Source: Auritidibacter ignavus (lineage in GTDB: Bacteria; Actinomycetota; Actinomycetes; Actinomycetales; Micrococcaceae). From it: DNA of 55,363 nucleotides. The notes under the pieces were generated by a model that had not been told where the DNA came from, ran no database searches, and was given only the letters and a program-made list of their open reading frames with translations. The position numbers were made by a program, and so were the translations under genes. The stretch lies in assembly GCF_003703835.1 (NCBI RefSeq), contig NZ_RDQR01000017.1, forward strand, positions 1-55,363, written 5' to 3'. Below, piece by piece: positions 1-8,365 of the stretch (position 1 is the first letter of the stretch; every line of letters begins with the position of its first letter).

Positions 1-194
1 TGAAACTCTTGTGGCTAGCGATCTGCACGATCGAGGACAAACGCGCACGCCAACGAGCCAAGGAACGCGGCAAACCCGCCAGCCAGCGCAAAGCCGCCGG
101 CAGACTCGTCGAAGGACAAGTCACCACAAACTGGAAACAGGCACTAGCCCAACTCGCGGCAGCCTACCCCGACCGAATGAACCCATACCTGTAA
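1..194 (+). pseudogene. IS256-like transposase, C-terminal remnant
   Basis: Open from the window edge (frame beginning at base 3) to a TAA at 192-194. The visible tail reads KLLWLAICTIEDKRARQR, then about 25 residues, then TNWKQALAQL and a terminal YPDRMNPYL. A WLAI..IEDKRAR segment followed by W..AL..L and a short end is what I know from the C-terminus of actinobacterial IS256 (Mutator) transposases. The catalytic part lies outside the window, so it is not possible to say whether the element is whole to the left. The family call rests on the tail only; another DDE family is possible. Confidence 0.5.
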
Positions 195-230
195 ACCCAA
201 CCCCCGTACACAACAGAATTGACAACCTCG
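195..230. mobile_element. Probable right end of the IS256-like element
   Basis: Directly after the transposase stop lies a short non-coding stretch with GTACACAACAGAATTGACA. It ends at about 230, where the coding sequence of another transposase fragment, on the opposite strand, begins abruptly in mid-gene. The position and the TACACA...TTGACA composition fit an IS256-type terminal inverted repeat. The partner repeat is outside the window, so the exact end cannot be fixed. Confidence 0.4.
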
Positions 231-447
231 GGTTTTGAGGTCATCGACGAACCCCGATCCGCGTGCACCACCTTGGGAATCCCATAGACGCCAAACACGG
301 TTTGCATAAATTCCTCCCCCAGACCAGCAGATTCGCGGGCATGAACGACACAGCCAACAATCATCCGAGAGAAGATATCCAGCATCACATAGGCGTCGTA
401 GTAGATGCCCTTGACTGGGCCCGCCAACTTCGTGATGTCCCAGGTGA
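231..447 (-). pseudogene. IS3-type (rve) transposase fragment, cut at both ends
   Basis: The minus strand encodes an integrase-core fragment. TWDITKL carries the first catalytic Asp, followed by YYDAYVMLDIFSRMIVG, VHARES, and HADRGSSMTSKP with the second Asp. The third catalytic residue (Glu) and the N-terminal HTH part are missing. Upstream of TWDITKL the frame runs into a stop within about 12 codons and similarity is lost at about 446. Downstream it is lost after SKP at about 231, exactly where the IS256-like end starts. It is therefore a dead internal piece, interrupted on both sides by other elements. The IS3 family is inferred from the TWDITKL and HADRGSSM motifs. Confidence 0.75.
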
Positions 448-554
448 TATGCCGACATCCGCATATCTCGTGTTATGCCGAGGTGTGGGTTATGCCGATA
501 CCTGTGACAGATCGCCGGATTCATGCGGGTGTTGGGCAGAAACTATCGGCATAA
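448..554. repeat. TATGCCGA repeats at a Tn554-like element end
   Basis: TATGCCGA occurs three times in direct orientation (448-455, 474-481, 491-498) and once inverted (546-553). The last two form a perfect 11-bp inverted repeat, TTATGCCGATA (490-500) and TATCGGCATAA (544-554). The cluster begins where the rve transposase fragment loses similarity and ends about 60 bases before the start of a tyrosine-integrase remnant. Repeated short boxes at the end of an element, next to its first integrase gene, are likely recombinase-binding sites; this role is inferred. Confidence 0.6.
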
Positions 555-611
555 TCATTGGACCGTGTTGGACTTGTACTCCATTCATTTTGGAGACAAG
601 GAGAGCCAATC

Positions 612-721
612 ATGGTGGTTATAGGAAAATCGAGCCGAGTACAGGTGTCCGGCCCGATGGAAGCATATGTTGCGGGTTTCGAAGCTGAGCTGAAGAGATT
701 AGGATTCACTCATCTAGAGCA
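612..721 (+). pseudogene. Tyrosine integrase (Tn554-like), N-terminal remnant
   Basis: ATG at 612 is preceded by a clear ribosome-binding site (GGAGACAAGGAGAG). About 36 codons follow, including VQVSGPMEAYVAGFEAEL and KRLGFTH. This GP...Y..GF.AEL...G(Y/F)T pattern is the start of the N-terminal SAM-like core-binding domain of the first integrase in Tn554-like triple-recombinase elements. Similarity ends at about 715-721, where the frame runs antisense into the end of the M13 peptidase gene. The catalytic domain is absent, so this is a truncated remnant; the rest of the element was probably deleted. Confidence 0.6.
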
Positions 722-2641
722 CTACCAGATGCTCACGCGCTGGTCCTCGTCCAGCCACATGTCATCCCCGGGTTGGGTTCCGAAGGCCCGGTGGAAACTG
801 TCGAGGTTTTTCACCACCTGGTTGCACCGGAATTCATTGGGCGAGTGTGGGTCGGCGCTGATCCGGGTGATCATGGTTTCCCGTCGGGTCAGTTGCCGCC
901 ACACGGTGGCCCAGGCGATGAAGAATTCGCGATCGATCTCTTCGGTGGTCTCGCCCAGGTAGAGTTCCAGGGCCTGGTGGGCGATGCCCAGTCCACCCAG
1001 ATCGCCAATGTTCTCGCCCAGGGTCAGCTCGCCGTTGACCTGGTAGTCGGGGGCTTCGGCCGGGTGGAGCTGATTGTACTGGTCGACCAGCTGTCCGGTG
1101 CGTTGTTGGAAGGCTTCCCGGTCGGTTTCGGTCCACCAGTCGTGCAGTGACCCGTCACCGGCGTAACGGGATCCCTGATCGTCAAATCCGTGGCCGATTT
1201 CGTGACCGATCACCGCACCAATGCCACCGAAGTTTTCGGCTGCCGAGGCCTGCGGGTCGAAAAACGGCGGTTGCAGGATGGCGGCGGGAAACACGATGGC
1301 GTTTTCCACCGGAGAGTAGTAGGCGTTGACCGTTTGCGGGGTCATGTGCCACTCCTCGGGGTCGGGTCCTTCCTCGATCTTGGCCAGGTCACGATCGAAG
1401 TGGAAGGCCGAGGCTGAACGCACCGAGCGCATCAGGTCGTCGTGGAAGACCTCCATGGCCGAGTAATCCTCCCACTTCACCGGGTAGCCGACCATCGGGT
1501 TGAACTGCTCAAGTTTTTCCAGAGCCCGCTGGCGAGTTTCGGAGCTCATCCAGTCCAGGGAGCTAATGGAGTTGCGGTAGGCCTTCAGCAGGGTGGCCAC
1601 CAACTCGTCGATGGCTTCTTTATGACCGGCCGGGAAGTGTTTGGCCACATACAGCTGGGCGACATCTTCACCCACGGCACCGTTGACGAAGGAGACCGCA
1701 CGCTTCCACCGGGCCTTGACCTCTTGGGTGCCGGCCAGCTTCCGGCCGTAGAAATCGAAGTCTTCATTCACCAGGTCGTCACTCAAATACGGCGCCGAAG
1801 AAGAGATGACTTGGAATTGGAGCCACAGTTTCCAGGTGTCCAGTGGCTCATCGTGGAGGAGCTGGTTGATGCCGGTGAGAAAGTCCGGTTGCCAGGCCAC
1901 CACTTCGGAGAAGTCATCGGCACCCAGGGCGGCCAGATAGGTGTTGGCCAGTCCGAAAACCTCGGTCAGATCCTCCCGGGTGAGCAGGTTGTAACGTTTC
2001 ACCGCATCGCGCACGGCCACCACATCCCAGTGGTAGCCGGCGATCTTTTTCTCCAGATCGACCACGGCCGCGGCTGCGTCGCCGGTTTGGAGGTTGTCTC
2101 CCCCGATTCCGGTCAGGGAGAACATCGCGGCAATGTGGTCCTGATAAGCCTGCAGGATCTCGGCGAATTTCTCATCGCGGTAATAGGACTCATCGGGAAG
2201 GCCGATCCCGCCCTGGATCAGGTGGAGCAACATCCGTCGCGGGTCCCCGGCGTCCTGCATCGACCCGGCCGCGATCAGCCCCGAGATGCCCTGGCGCTGC
2301 AGCTGGGCCGAGAGGGCCACAAACTCTTCGGGGGTGGAGACGTTTTCGATCTGGCCCAGTTCGCCGGCAATGGGTTCCAGCCCCCGGGCTTCAATGGCCT
2401 CGGTGTCCATAAAGGCCCGGTACAGCGCTGCGATGCGGGCGGTGGGTTGATCAGCGGGGAACCGGGTGGCACTGGTGTCCAGCTCGGCGTCTTTCAGGAT
2501 CTCGTGCACGGCCTCTTCGGCCTCGTCGCGCAGTTCCATAAAGGCCCCGTAGGCACCCTGGTCGGCAGGGATCTCGTGGGTGTTCAGCCAATCACCGTTG
2601 ACGTGGCGGTAGAGGTCTTGGCGGGCGGATATCTCAGTCAC
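722..2641 (-). CDS. pepO: M13 family zinc metallopeptidase (neprilysin/PepO-like)
   Basis: 639-residue M13 endopeptidase expected to cleave small peptides. The zinc site is visible: HEIGH at about residues 480-484, GENIGDLGG (third ligand Glu and its partner Asp) near 541, and the substrate-binding NAYYSP with FPAAIL upstream. The end, RVSIW, is the usual M13 terminus, so the gene is complete although it abuts an integrase remnant. There is no signal peptide or membrane anchor, as in many actinobacterial members, so it is probably cytoplasmic. The start is a GTG with AAGGAG upstream; GTGACTGA overlaps the panC stop, so the two genes are translationally coupled. The symbol is by family only. 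Confidence 0.9.
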   Translation of the reverse strand: MTEISARQDLYRHVNGDWLNTHEIPADQGAYGAFMELRDEAEEAVHEILKDAELDTSATRFPADQPTARIAALYRAFMDTEAIEARGLEPIAGELGQIENVSTPEEFVALSAQLQRQGISGLIAAGSMQDAGDPRRMLLHLIQGGIGLPDESYYRDEKFAEILQAYQDHIAAMFSLTGIGGDNLQTGDAAAAVVDLEKKIAGYHWDVVAVRDAVKRYNLLTREDLTEVFGLANTYLAALGADDFSEVVAWQPDFLTGINQLLHDEPLDTWKLWLQFQVISSSAPYLSDDLVNEDFDFYGRKLAGTQEVKARWKRAVSFVNGAVGEDVAQLYVAKHFPAGHKEAIDELVATLLKAYRNSISSLDWMSSETRQRALEKLEQFNPMVGYPVKWEDYSAMEVFHDDLMRSVRSASAFHFDRDLAKIEEGPDPEEWHMTPQTVNAYYSPVENAIVFPAAILQPPFFDPQASAAENFGGIGAVIGHEIGHGFDDQGSRYAGDGSLHDWWTETDREAFQQRTGQLVDQYNQLHPAEAPDYQVNGELTLGENIGDLGGLGIAHQALELYLGETTEEIDREFFIAWATVWRQLTRRETMITRISADPHSPNEFRCNQVVKNLDSFHRAFGTQPGDDMWLDEDQRVSIW

Positions 2642-3524
2642 GGGGTCTCCTTTGCGGGGGTTCTAACATCATGTTGTCGATCAAGCGCACCGGTGGCACC
2701 CAGGCGGCCACCAGGGCCAGGGCCGGGGTGGCCAGGGGTGCGGAGAGGTCTTCGAGGGGTTGTAGCGTGGCCGGGTCAACGACCTCGAGGTAGTCGAGGG
2801 TGACCTGTTCCTCGGCAGCCACTAACTCACGAGCGCGGTCCAGATCCAGGCGGTGGCCGGCTTCGGCTTGCTCGCGCAGAAAATTCAGTCCCTGGGAGAG
2901 TCCGCGAGCACGTTCGCGACCTGATTCATCCAGGCGTTGGTTGCGCGAGGACAGCGCCAACCCGGAGGGCGCCCGCACCAGATCCACGGGCACGATCTCG
3001 ACCGGGATATTCAGTTCCTCGGCCATCCGGGTGAGAATCGCTAGTTGTTGGGCGTCTTTGCGACCGAAATAGCTACGGAAGGCGGTGCCGGGCTCGGGGC
3101 GGAGGATATTCCACAGTTTGGTCACCACGGTGCAGACTCCGTCGAAGTGTCCCGGTCGGGAGGCACCTTCGAAAATCCGTCCCATCTCTCCGGCTGAGAC
3201 GCTGACCATCGGTGGCAGGATCGGATACATCTCCTCCACCGACGGCGCAAACATCACATCGGCCCCGTAGCGGGTGACCAGCTCAGCGTCACCGGCTAGA
3301 TCGCGGGGATAGTTTTGGTAGTCCTCGTCCCGGTCAAACTGCAGTGGGTTGACGAAGTTCGAGACCACCACCAGCTCGTTCTCGGCCCGGGCGCGTTCGA
3401 GCAGGGCCCCGTGGCCATCGTGCAGCGCGCCCATAGTGGGCACCAGACCCACCGAGGCCACGCCGGTGATGGCGGCGCGAGCCTGGTCAATAGTCTTCAC
3501 AACGGTGACACTCACGCCTACCAT
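2634..3524 (-). CDS. panC: Pantoate--beta-alanine ligase
   Basis: Joins pantoate and beta-alanine using ATP, the last step of pantothenate synthesis. About 296 residues, a normal length. PTMGALHDGH (residues 29-38) is the HIGH-type nucleotide-binding signature. SNFVNPLQFD, the YFGRKDAQQL region and the LALSSRNQRL segment (KMSKS equivalent) are all present. The ATG at 3524 is chosen because homology begins near KTIDQARA; no strong ribosome-binding site is seen and GTG at 3515 is possible. In related actinobacteria panC normally follows the DUF2520 gene; here it is separated from it by about 10 kb of accessory genes. Confidence 0.93.
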   Translation of the reverse strand: MVGVSVTVVKTIDQARAAITGVASVGLVPTMGALHDGHGALLERARAENELVVVSNFVNPLQFDRDEDYQNYPRDLAGDAELVTRYGADVMFAPSVEEMYPILPPMVSVSAGEMGRIFEGASRPGHFDGVCTVVTKLWNILRPEPGTAFRSYFGRKDAQQLAILTRMAEELNIPVEIVPVDLVRAPSGLALSSRNQRLDESGRERARGLSQGLNFLREQAEAGHRLDLDRARELVAAEEQVTLDYLEVVDPATLQPLEDLSAPLATPALALVAAWVPPVRLIDNMMLEPPQRRPRD

Positions 3525-3620
3525 GCTAGTGGTTAGTGCGACTCCCTCACGGTGACGTCGTCGCATTAATATGGCTAAATTCTAGGCTGATGCATAACTC
3601 AAAGTTCTAGCGCCCTTGCA

Positions 3621-3639
3621 CTTGAATATTGCGTTCAAG
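3621..3639. promoter_or_regulatory. Inverted repeat upstream of the amidohydrolase gene
   Basis: CTTGAA (3621-3626) and TTCAAG (3634-3639) form a perfect 6-bp inverted repeat with a 7-base spacer. It lies in the 163-base gap before the amidohydrolase start and close to a second inverted repeat. A regulator-binding site is possible; no protein can be assigned. Confidence 0.35.
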
Positions 3640-3649
3640 GTCATGACTG

Positions 3650-3667
3650 AGTTGACTATTGTCAACT
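3650..3667. promoter_or_regulatory. Candidate operator AGTTGAC-N4-GTCAACT
   Basis: A perfect 7-bp inverted repeat with spacer TATT, 63 bases upstream of the amidohydrolase GTG. The compact symmetric form suits a dimeric transcription factor better than an RNA hairpin, because no T-run follows. A candidate binder is the PucR-type protein encoded at 7207-8361, but the other promoters of the island do not show the same site. Confidence 0.45.
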
Positions 3668-3729
3668 GTCATCGAGCTCCACGTGTCAAGTTCGTCTTGA
3701 CCGTGGATATATTGCCAGGAGGCATAATC

Positions 3730-5403
3730 GTGTTTTCCCCAGTAGTCCTGTATAACGCAAACATTTTGACCCAAAATGCAGAGCGCCCGGTAGCAAACCG
3801 TATGGCATGGTGGAATGGCAACATCATCGGTGTTGACGAAGAGATCGATTTCCTGTTCGATGGCACCCCTGCCTCGCTTTCGACCGTGGAAAAGATCAAT
3901 GCCAAAGGAGCAACAGTCCTTCCCGGCTTCAATGATGTCCACGCCCATTCAGTGTGGTACGGACAAACCCTCATCGAAGTAGATTTGGCTTCTTGCTATG
4001 ACGCAGGTGATGTATACGCAAAGATTCGTGATCATGCTAAATCTTTGCAAGAAACAGACTGGGTTATTTGCTCTAATTACAACCCCTATCAGCTGTCTGG
4101 GGAACGCCCGAGCGTCGATGCTCTCGATCAAGCCAGTGAGTACCGCCCGGTTGTTCTAAAACACGCTTCAGGACACGCGTTAACCGTGAGCTTGGAGGCT
4201 CTCAAACGAGCTGGCATTGAAGAGTTCCCTAAAAGCCAGCCAACTGGCGGAGAGATTGTAACCGATCGGGAAGGCCGAGTCACCGGCCTGCTCGACGAGA
4301 ACGCGATGAGGTATATCAATGATCTCCTCCTACCTGACCCGGATGCAACGCTTGCAGATGCTTTAGGCGCGGCTTCAGAACAATATGTCGCGGAAGGAAT
4401 CACCTCCGTGACCGATGCCGGTATTGCTGGGGGCTGGATCGGCCATTCGCCCAGAGAGTTTGGTGCCTACCATCAAGCCTTGGAATCAAACAGGCTGCTA
4501 CATAACAGGCTGCTACATAGAACACAAACAATGATTACTATGGATGCACTTCACAGTATCCCCGGAAGCCAATCTGATCCTGACGTGCTTGGACTTGACG
4601 CAGGTGTCCGCACGGGTGTTGGCAACGAATGGCTTCAGATCGGGCCGGTCAAACTCTTTACTGATGGCTCTCTCCTAGGGGCGACTGCTGCTATGACAGA
4701 GGAGTATGCGCATTGCCCACATAATCATGGGTACCTACAGGACGAGCCGGAGGTCATGCGCAACAAGGCCTTGCAAGCGGCTGCCGGCAAGTGGGCCCTT
4801 GCCCTTCATGCGATTGGCGATGCAGCAGTAGATTTCGCGATTGAGACTATTACAGAAGCCCGAGCTCTCTATGGTCCCGCTTGCATGCCAGATCGTATCG
4901 AGCATGGTGGCTGCATTCGGCAAGATCAAATCGAGAAGATGGCGCAACAAGGAATTGTCCTCGTTCCCCAAGCCCATTTTGTCGCCACATACGGTGACAC
5001 TATGACGAAGAACCTTGGTACCGCAAGAAGTCAACTATCTTACCCGGGAAAGTCACTGTTAAACGCAGGGATGGTGCTTCCTGGCAGTTCAGACCGTCCA
5101 GTAGCGCACGGAGCACCAATGTCAGTTATCCAGTCGTTCGTTGAGCGCCTTACGGAAACCGGGAAACCGTACGGTCCAGCTGAAAGAGTCAGCGTCGAAG
5201 AAGCACTAAAGGTCTACACTCGGGGATCCGCCTGGGCAACTGGTTGGAACGGGCGCAAAGGAGTTATCTCTACAAATTATTTGGCAGATTTTGTTCTCCT
5301 AGAGGAAGACCCCCGTATCGTCGACAGTAGCCAGATCTCTCAAGTCGGTATCAAAGCAACCGTGGTTGGCGGTAAAACCGTGTACGGAAATTTATCTGCC
5401 TAG
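3730..5403 (+). CDS. Amidohydrolase family 3 protein (YtcJ-like)
   Basis: A 557-residue metal-dependent hydrolase of the Amidohydro_3 group, whose known members cleave N-formyl, N-acyl or cyclic amide bonds. Metal-site motifs: DVHAH (residues 69-73), VLKHASGH, LHAIGDAA, DRIEHGG (about 388-394) and GSSDRPV (catalytic Asp near 455). The start is set by AGGAGG at 3717-3722, 7 bases before GTG 3730; upstream in-frame codons lack a ribosome-binding site. The stop shares CTAG with the stop of the convergent ThDP gene. The base composition is clearly more AT-rich than the fol block. An internal 15-bp tandem duplication adds five residues (NRLLH twice). The substrate is unknown. Confidence 0.85.
   Translation: MFSPVVLYNANILTQNAERPVANRMAWWNGNIIGVDEEIDFLFDGTPASLSTVEKINAKGATVLPGFNDVHAHSVWYGQTLIEVDLASCYDAGDVYAKIRDHAKSLQETDWVICSNYNPYQLSGERPSVDALDQASEYRPVVLKHASGHALTVSLEALKRAGIEEFPKSQPTGGEIVTDREGRVTGLLDENAMRYINDLLLPDPDATLADALGAASEQYVAEGITSVTDAGIAGGWIGHSPREFGAYHQALESNRLLHNRLLHRTQTMITMDALHSIPGSQSDPDVLGLDAGVRTGVGNEWLQIGPVKLFTDGSLLGATAAMTEEYAHCPHNHGYLQDEPEVMRNKALQAAAGKWALALHAIGDAAVDFAIETITEARALYGPACMPDRIEHGGCIRQDQIEKMAQQGIVLVPQAHFVATYGDTMTKNLGTARSQLSYPGKSLLNAGMVLPGSSDRPVAHGAPMSVIQSFVERLTETGKPYGPAERVSVEEALKVYTRGSAWATGWNGRKGVISTNYLADFVLLEEDPRIVDSSQISQVGIKATVVGGKTVYGNLSA
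4489..4518 (+). repeat. 15-bp tandem duplication inside the amidohydrolase gene
   Basis: AACAGGCTGCTACAT occurs twice back to back (4489-4503 and 4504-4518). It encodes NRLLH-NRLLH and keeps the frame. It falls between the metal-site segments, not within a recognisable motif. The exact identity of the copies points to a recent slippage event or an assembly artefact. Confidence 0.9.
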
Positions 5404-7034
5404 TACTCAGCTCCACTTGGAGACATCATTTCAGGATCTTGAACAAGATGGATTAGAACAGGGCCATCTTGTCCTAGAGCCTTGGCTATCTCCTCGTCCA
5501 AATTCGAGTTATCGCTGATACGAACACCGTATCCTCCATAACTACGCATCAGTTCTGCAAAATTGGGATTGGTCATCCCCGTGCCAGAAGGACGGTTTGG
5601 GTACCAACGTTGTTGGTGCTCAACGATAGTGGCGAAAACAGAGTTATCCACGACGACGAAAATAGCTTTGGATTTCTGGGCTACAAGCGTGGCAATTTCT
5701 TGGCCATTCATCATGAAATCGCCATCTCCGCAAACTGCCAGAACAGTTGCATCTGGTTTGATAAGAGACGACGCAACAGCAGCAGGCACTGCCATTCCCA
5801 TGGCCCCATTTCTCGAAGCCACTAAAGAATTGGGTACCGTGTGCGAAAGCAGTCTATGCCCCCAAATAGTGGCGTTACCGGCCCCGTATGTAATGACTCG
5901 ATCTTGAGGAAGGCCCTCTTCTAGTTTCTTGAACGCTCTCTCAATGTCAACCCCAACAGAAGGAACCGGTTGCCCTGTTTCTGAGCTAAAACGTTCATGC
6001 GACCTTCTGAGGTCTTGGGTTCGTTCCGGCCCTCGATTCCCACTAATCCCGTCAAGCCCTTCCACGCAGTCAATAAACTCCTTAGGACTCAAATGGATCA
6101 GCTGGTCCACGCGTCCTGCGTGTTGGAGCACATCAGCATCAGAGTTAATGAGGACAGTCGTGGCACCAAAGCCCACCGTGTAACCCTCAGACATCACATC
6201 AGACCGAACGGCACCGACGCCAATCATCAGATCGCACTCTCTTAGCGCCTCAACTACGCTCTGACGACGTCCATAGCCCAGCCAGCCAACATAGGCAGGA
6301 TGGTCATTTGGAATGGCATCATAGTTACGCCAATCCGCCACCACCGGAATGTGTTGCTCAAGACTCCAATCAGCCAATCGCTGACCGGTGTCACCAAAGA
6401 AATTATCGCCTCCAACAACGACCAAGGGGCGAGCTGAAGCACGTACTTTCTGAGAGAACTCTTGAATCGCGCTGTCGCTCATAATTGAGTCTGAGGAGGC
6501 TCTTCTAGGAGCCGGTTCTCTCTCCACGACTTCGCGAAGTAGGTTCTCCGGGAGGCCAACGACGACGGGCCCCGGGCGCCCAGACTCAGCGATCTGGAAT
6601 GCCTGGCTGACTATTTCTCCCGCCTGGTCGGGATCTTCAATGGTAAAAACTCGCTTCACCGTTGACCCGAACCAATTGTCAATACTGAACTCTTGAAATG
6701 ACTCTCGTCGCCGATCCGAAATTGGGACAAGCCCGATGAAGCAGACAAGTGGCGTCGCATCCTGGTATGCACAATGAGCCGCAATGAAGAAATTCGCAGC
6801 ACCGGGCCCACGCGTGACCATAACTACGCCAGCTCGACCTGTAAGGCGTCCCTCAGCAATGGCCATGAACCCGGCCCCGCCTTCCTGACGGCAAACGACG
6901 TTGTTTACCCCCGAATCAAACAAGCCATCTAGCACATCTAGGTAGCTCTCACCGGGAACCGAATAGACTCGCTCCACTCCATGTTCTACCAGCGTCTCGA
7001 CTATCAAATGCCCTGCAGAACGTCCAGAAGTCAT
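5400..7034 (-). CDS. ThDP-dependent enzyme, acetolactate synthase / 2-oxoacid decarboxylase-like
   Basis: A 544-residue three-domain ThDP enzyme. The N-terminal PYR domain has the cofactor-activating Glu in RQEGGA (about residue 51) and GPGAANFF. A central Rossmann-like domain follows. The C-terminal PP domain has GDGDFMMNGQE (about 436) and the metal ligand in VVVDNSVF. It resembles benzoylformate decarboxylase and acetolactate synthase large subunits. No regulatory small subunit is nearby, and the catabolic setting favours decarboxylation or carboligation of a 2-oxo acid over branched-chain synthesis. ATG 7034 is preferred (AGGTGG five bases upstream) over GTG 7043. Divergent from the PucR-type gene. 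Confidence 0.85.
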   Translation of the reverse strand: MTSGRSAGHLIVETLVEHGVERVYSVPGESYLDVLDGLFDSGVNNVVCRQEGGAGFMAIAEGRLTGRAGVVMVTRGPGAANFFIAAHCAYQDATPLVCFIGLVPISDRRRESFQEFSIDNWFGSTVKRVFTIEDPDQAGEIVSQAFQIAESGRPGPVVVGLPENLLREVVEREPAPRRASSDSIMSDSAIQEFSQKVRASARPLVVVGGDNFFGDTGQRLADWSLEQHIPVVADWRNYDAIPNDHPAYVGWLGYGRRQSVVEALRECDLMIGVGAVRSDVMSEGYTVGFGATTVLINSDADVLQHAGRVDQLIHLSPKEFIDCVEGLDGISGNRGPERTQDLRRSHERFSSETGQPVPSVGVDIERAFKKLEEGLPQDRVITYGAGNATIWGHRLLSHTVPNSLVASRNGAMGMAVPAAVASSLIKPDATVLAVCGDGDFMMNGQEIATLVAQKSKAIFVVVDNSVFATIVEHQQRWYPNRPSGTGMTNPNFAELMRSYGGYGVRISDNSNLDEEIAKALGQDGPVLIHLVQDPEMMSPSGAEY

Positions 7035-7057
7035 AGCATCCACCTACTAAAATAGTG

Positions 7058-7073
7058 CGTGAATCATTTCACA
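7058..7073. promoter_or_regulatory. CRP/GlxR-like box between ThDP and PucR genes
   Basis: CGTGAATCATTTCACA matches TGTGA-N6-TCACA at nine of ten positions. It sits 23 bases upstream of the ThDP-enzyme start in the divergent region shared with the PucR-type regulator. Actinobacterial GlxR (a CRP homologue) uses this box type at catabolic promoters. The assignment is by motif only. Confidence 0.45.
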
Positions 7074-7206
7074 CAATGAATAGTCTGCTTGATACGTCAT
7101 CATGCCAGTCGTTCCGGCCACAAGCATCAAGCATTCGAATACTCGTATCTATTCTGCGTTGTGTGGTTGCACAATCTATCGTCCGCACTTGAAGATCAGG
7201 AAAGTT

Positions 7207-8361
7207 ATGACCAATGAGAACTTGCTCAGCACGCCCATCCCGTCAGACACCCAGCGTTGGAATAACCTACTCGAGCAATTGAACGTTGACCGCCTGACGA
7301 AGGCATTCTTAGACAAGCTGCGCACGGTTCCTGAATATCAAGAGGGAAGACTGTCGAATACAGAAATAGCTAAGACTGCGAAGAGCACTTTCTACGCACT
7401 CATTCAACATATGCAGGGGCAGGGCAACTCTGCGAATCTTGACGTGAAAGCTTTTGATCTAGGAGTCCTCCGTGCTCGTGTGGGTATACCCTCCTCGGCA
7501 ATGATGAGCGCCATTCGCTTCGACTATACGATTTTGTGGAACGCCATAATTAGCCTGGCGCATGCCGATGACGCTTTGTTATTACTTCGCCACGCAAACT
7601 ATGTTTGGCAAGTCGTCGACGTTTATGCCCAAAAAGCAAGAGAAGGTCACGCTGCAGAAAAGGAACAGAGGGAGCATCACACTCGGCTTAACCAACAAGC
7701 ACTTGTGACGGAACTGCTCGAAGGTTCGGGAACCAACAACAAACGCACTCAGGAAATCTTAACCGAACTAAATCTTCCCACGGAAGGTGAACTGATACTG
7801 ATGAGCGCGTCAGGGCATGAAACGTCTTCGCTCAAGAAATATGCCATCGATAATGCACATCTCAGAGATTCGGCCATCCCATTCAACCGGGGAGCTACCT
7901 TTCTGCTACTCATTCCCGGGTATCTATGGCACATTCGAACTGGCATACCCCAGCTCCGCGAACAATACCGCTGGGCTTTCTTAAAGATCACCGACACAAG
8001 CGAGCTCTCGAAAGCAACAGCACTAGCGACTGAATTGTCAAAAATTCCGCTCAGTAGACCGAACGTCACTCGAACTATAGAGGACTGGGTAGCTCTCGTC
8101 CGAGCCCGCCTTCAAGGATCCCCTCTTGAACACGCGCTAGACATAGACCGTGACTTATCGAAAGCCACCGAGGTCGAAAGCTATGCCGTCAAGGAAACCG
8201 TCGAGACCTATCTAAGGACAGGTAGCGTCCAAAGGGTAGCTGACTCTATGTACTGCCATAGGAATACGGTAACGAATCGATTGAGGAAATTTTATGACCT
8301 CACAGGAATTGATGTAACCGTTCCAAAGAACGCAGCACGAGCTGTCATAGCTTGGCTATGA
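7207..8361 (+). CDS. PucR/CdaR-type transcriptional regulator
   Basis: About 384 residues. The C-terminal part has ETYLRTGSVQRVADSMY followed by CHRNTVTNRLRKFYDLTG, the characteristic PucR C-terminal helix-turn-helix. The middle region is compatible with the GGDEF-like domain usual in this family, and the N-terminal third looks like a helical sensor. ATG 7207 is chosen (AGGAAAG just upstream); an in-frame ATG at 7102 has no ribosome-binding site and would extend the protein by 35 residues. PucR-type proteins generally activate neighbouring catabolic genes in response to substrate. Divergent from the ThDP gene and tail-to-tail with the dehydrogenase (4-base gap). A local regulator of this island is likely. 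Confidence 0.85.
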   Translation: MTNENLLSTPIPSDTQRWNNLLEQLNVDRLTKAFLDKLRTVPEYQEGRLSNTEIAKTAKSTFYALIQHMQGQGNSANLDVKAFDLGVLRARVGIPSSAMMSAIRFDYTILWNAIISLAHADDALLLLRHANYVWQVVDVYAQKAREGHAAEKEQREHHTRLNQQALVTELLEGSGTNNKRTQEILTELNLPTEGELILMSASGHETSSLKKYAIDNAHLRDSAIPFNRGATFLLLIPGYLWHIRTGIPQLREQYRWAFLKITDTSELSKATALATELSKIPLSRPNVTRTIEDWVALVRARLQGSPLEHALDIDRDLSKATEVESYAVKETVETYLRTGSVQRVADSMYCHRNTVTNRLRKFYDLTGIDVTVPKNAARAVIAWL

Positions 8362-8365
8362 CGCG

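Noticed and set aside
1442-2803. A 453-codon open frame on the plus strand
   Set aside because: It is antisense to the M13 peptidase and panC genes. It has no ribosome-binding site or domain, and its composition mirrors the real genes' codon bias.
5400-7034. Naming the ThDP enzyme acetolactate synthase (ilvB)
   Set aside because: No small subunit or branched-chain genes are near, and the neighbourhood is catabolic. A general ThDP-enzyme call is safer.
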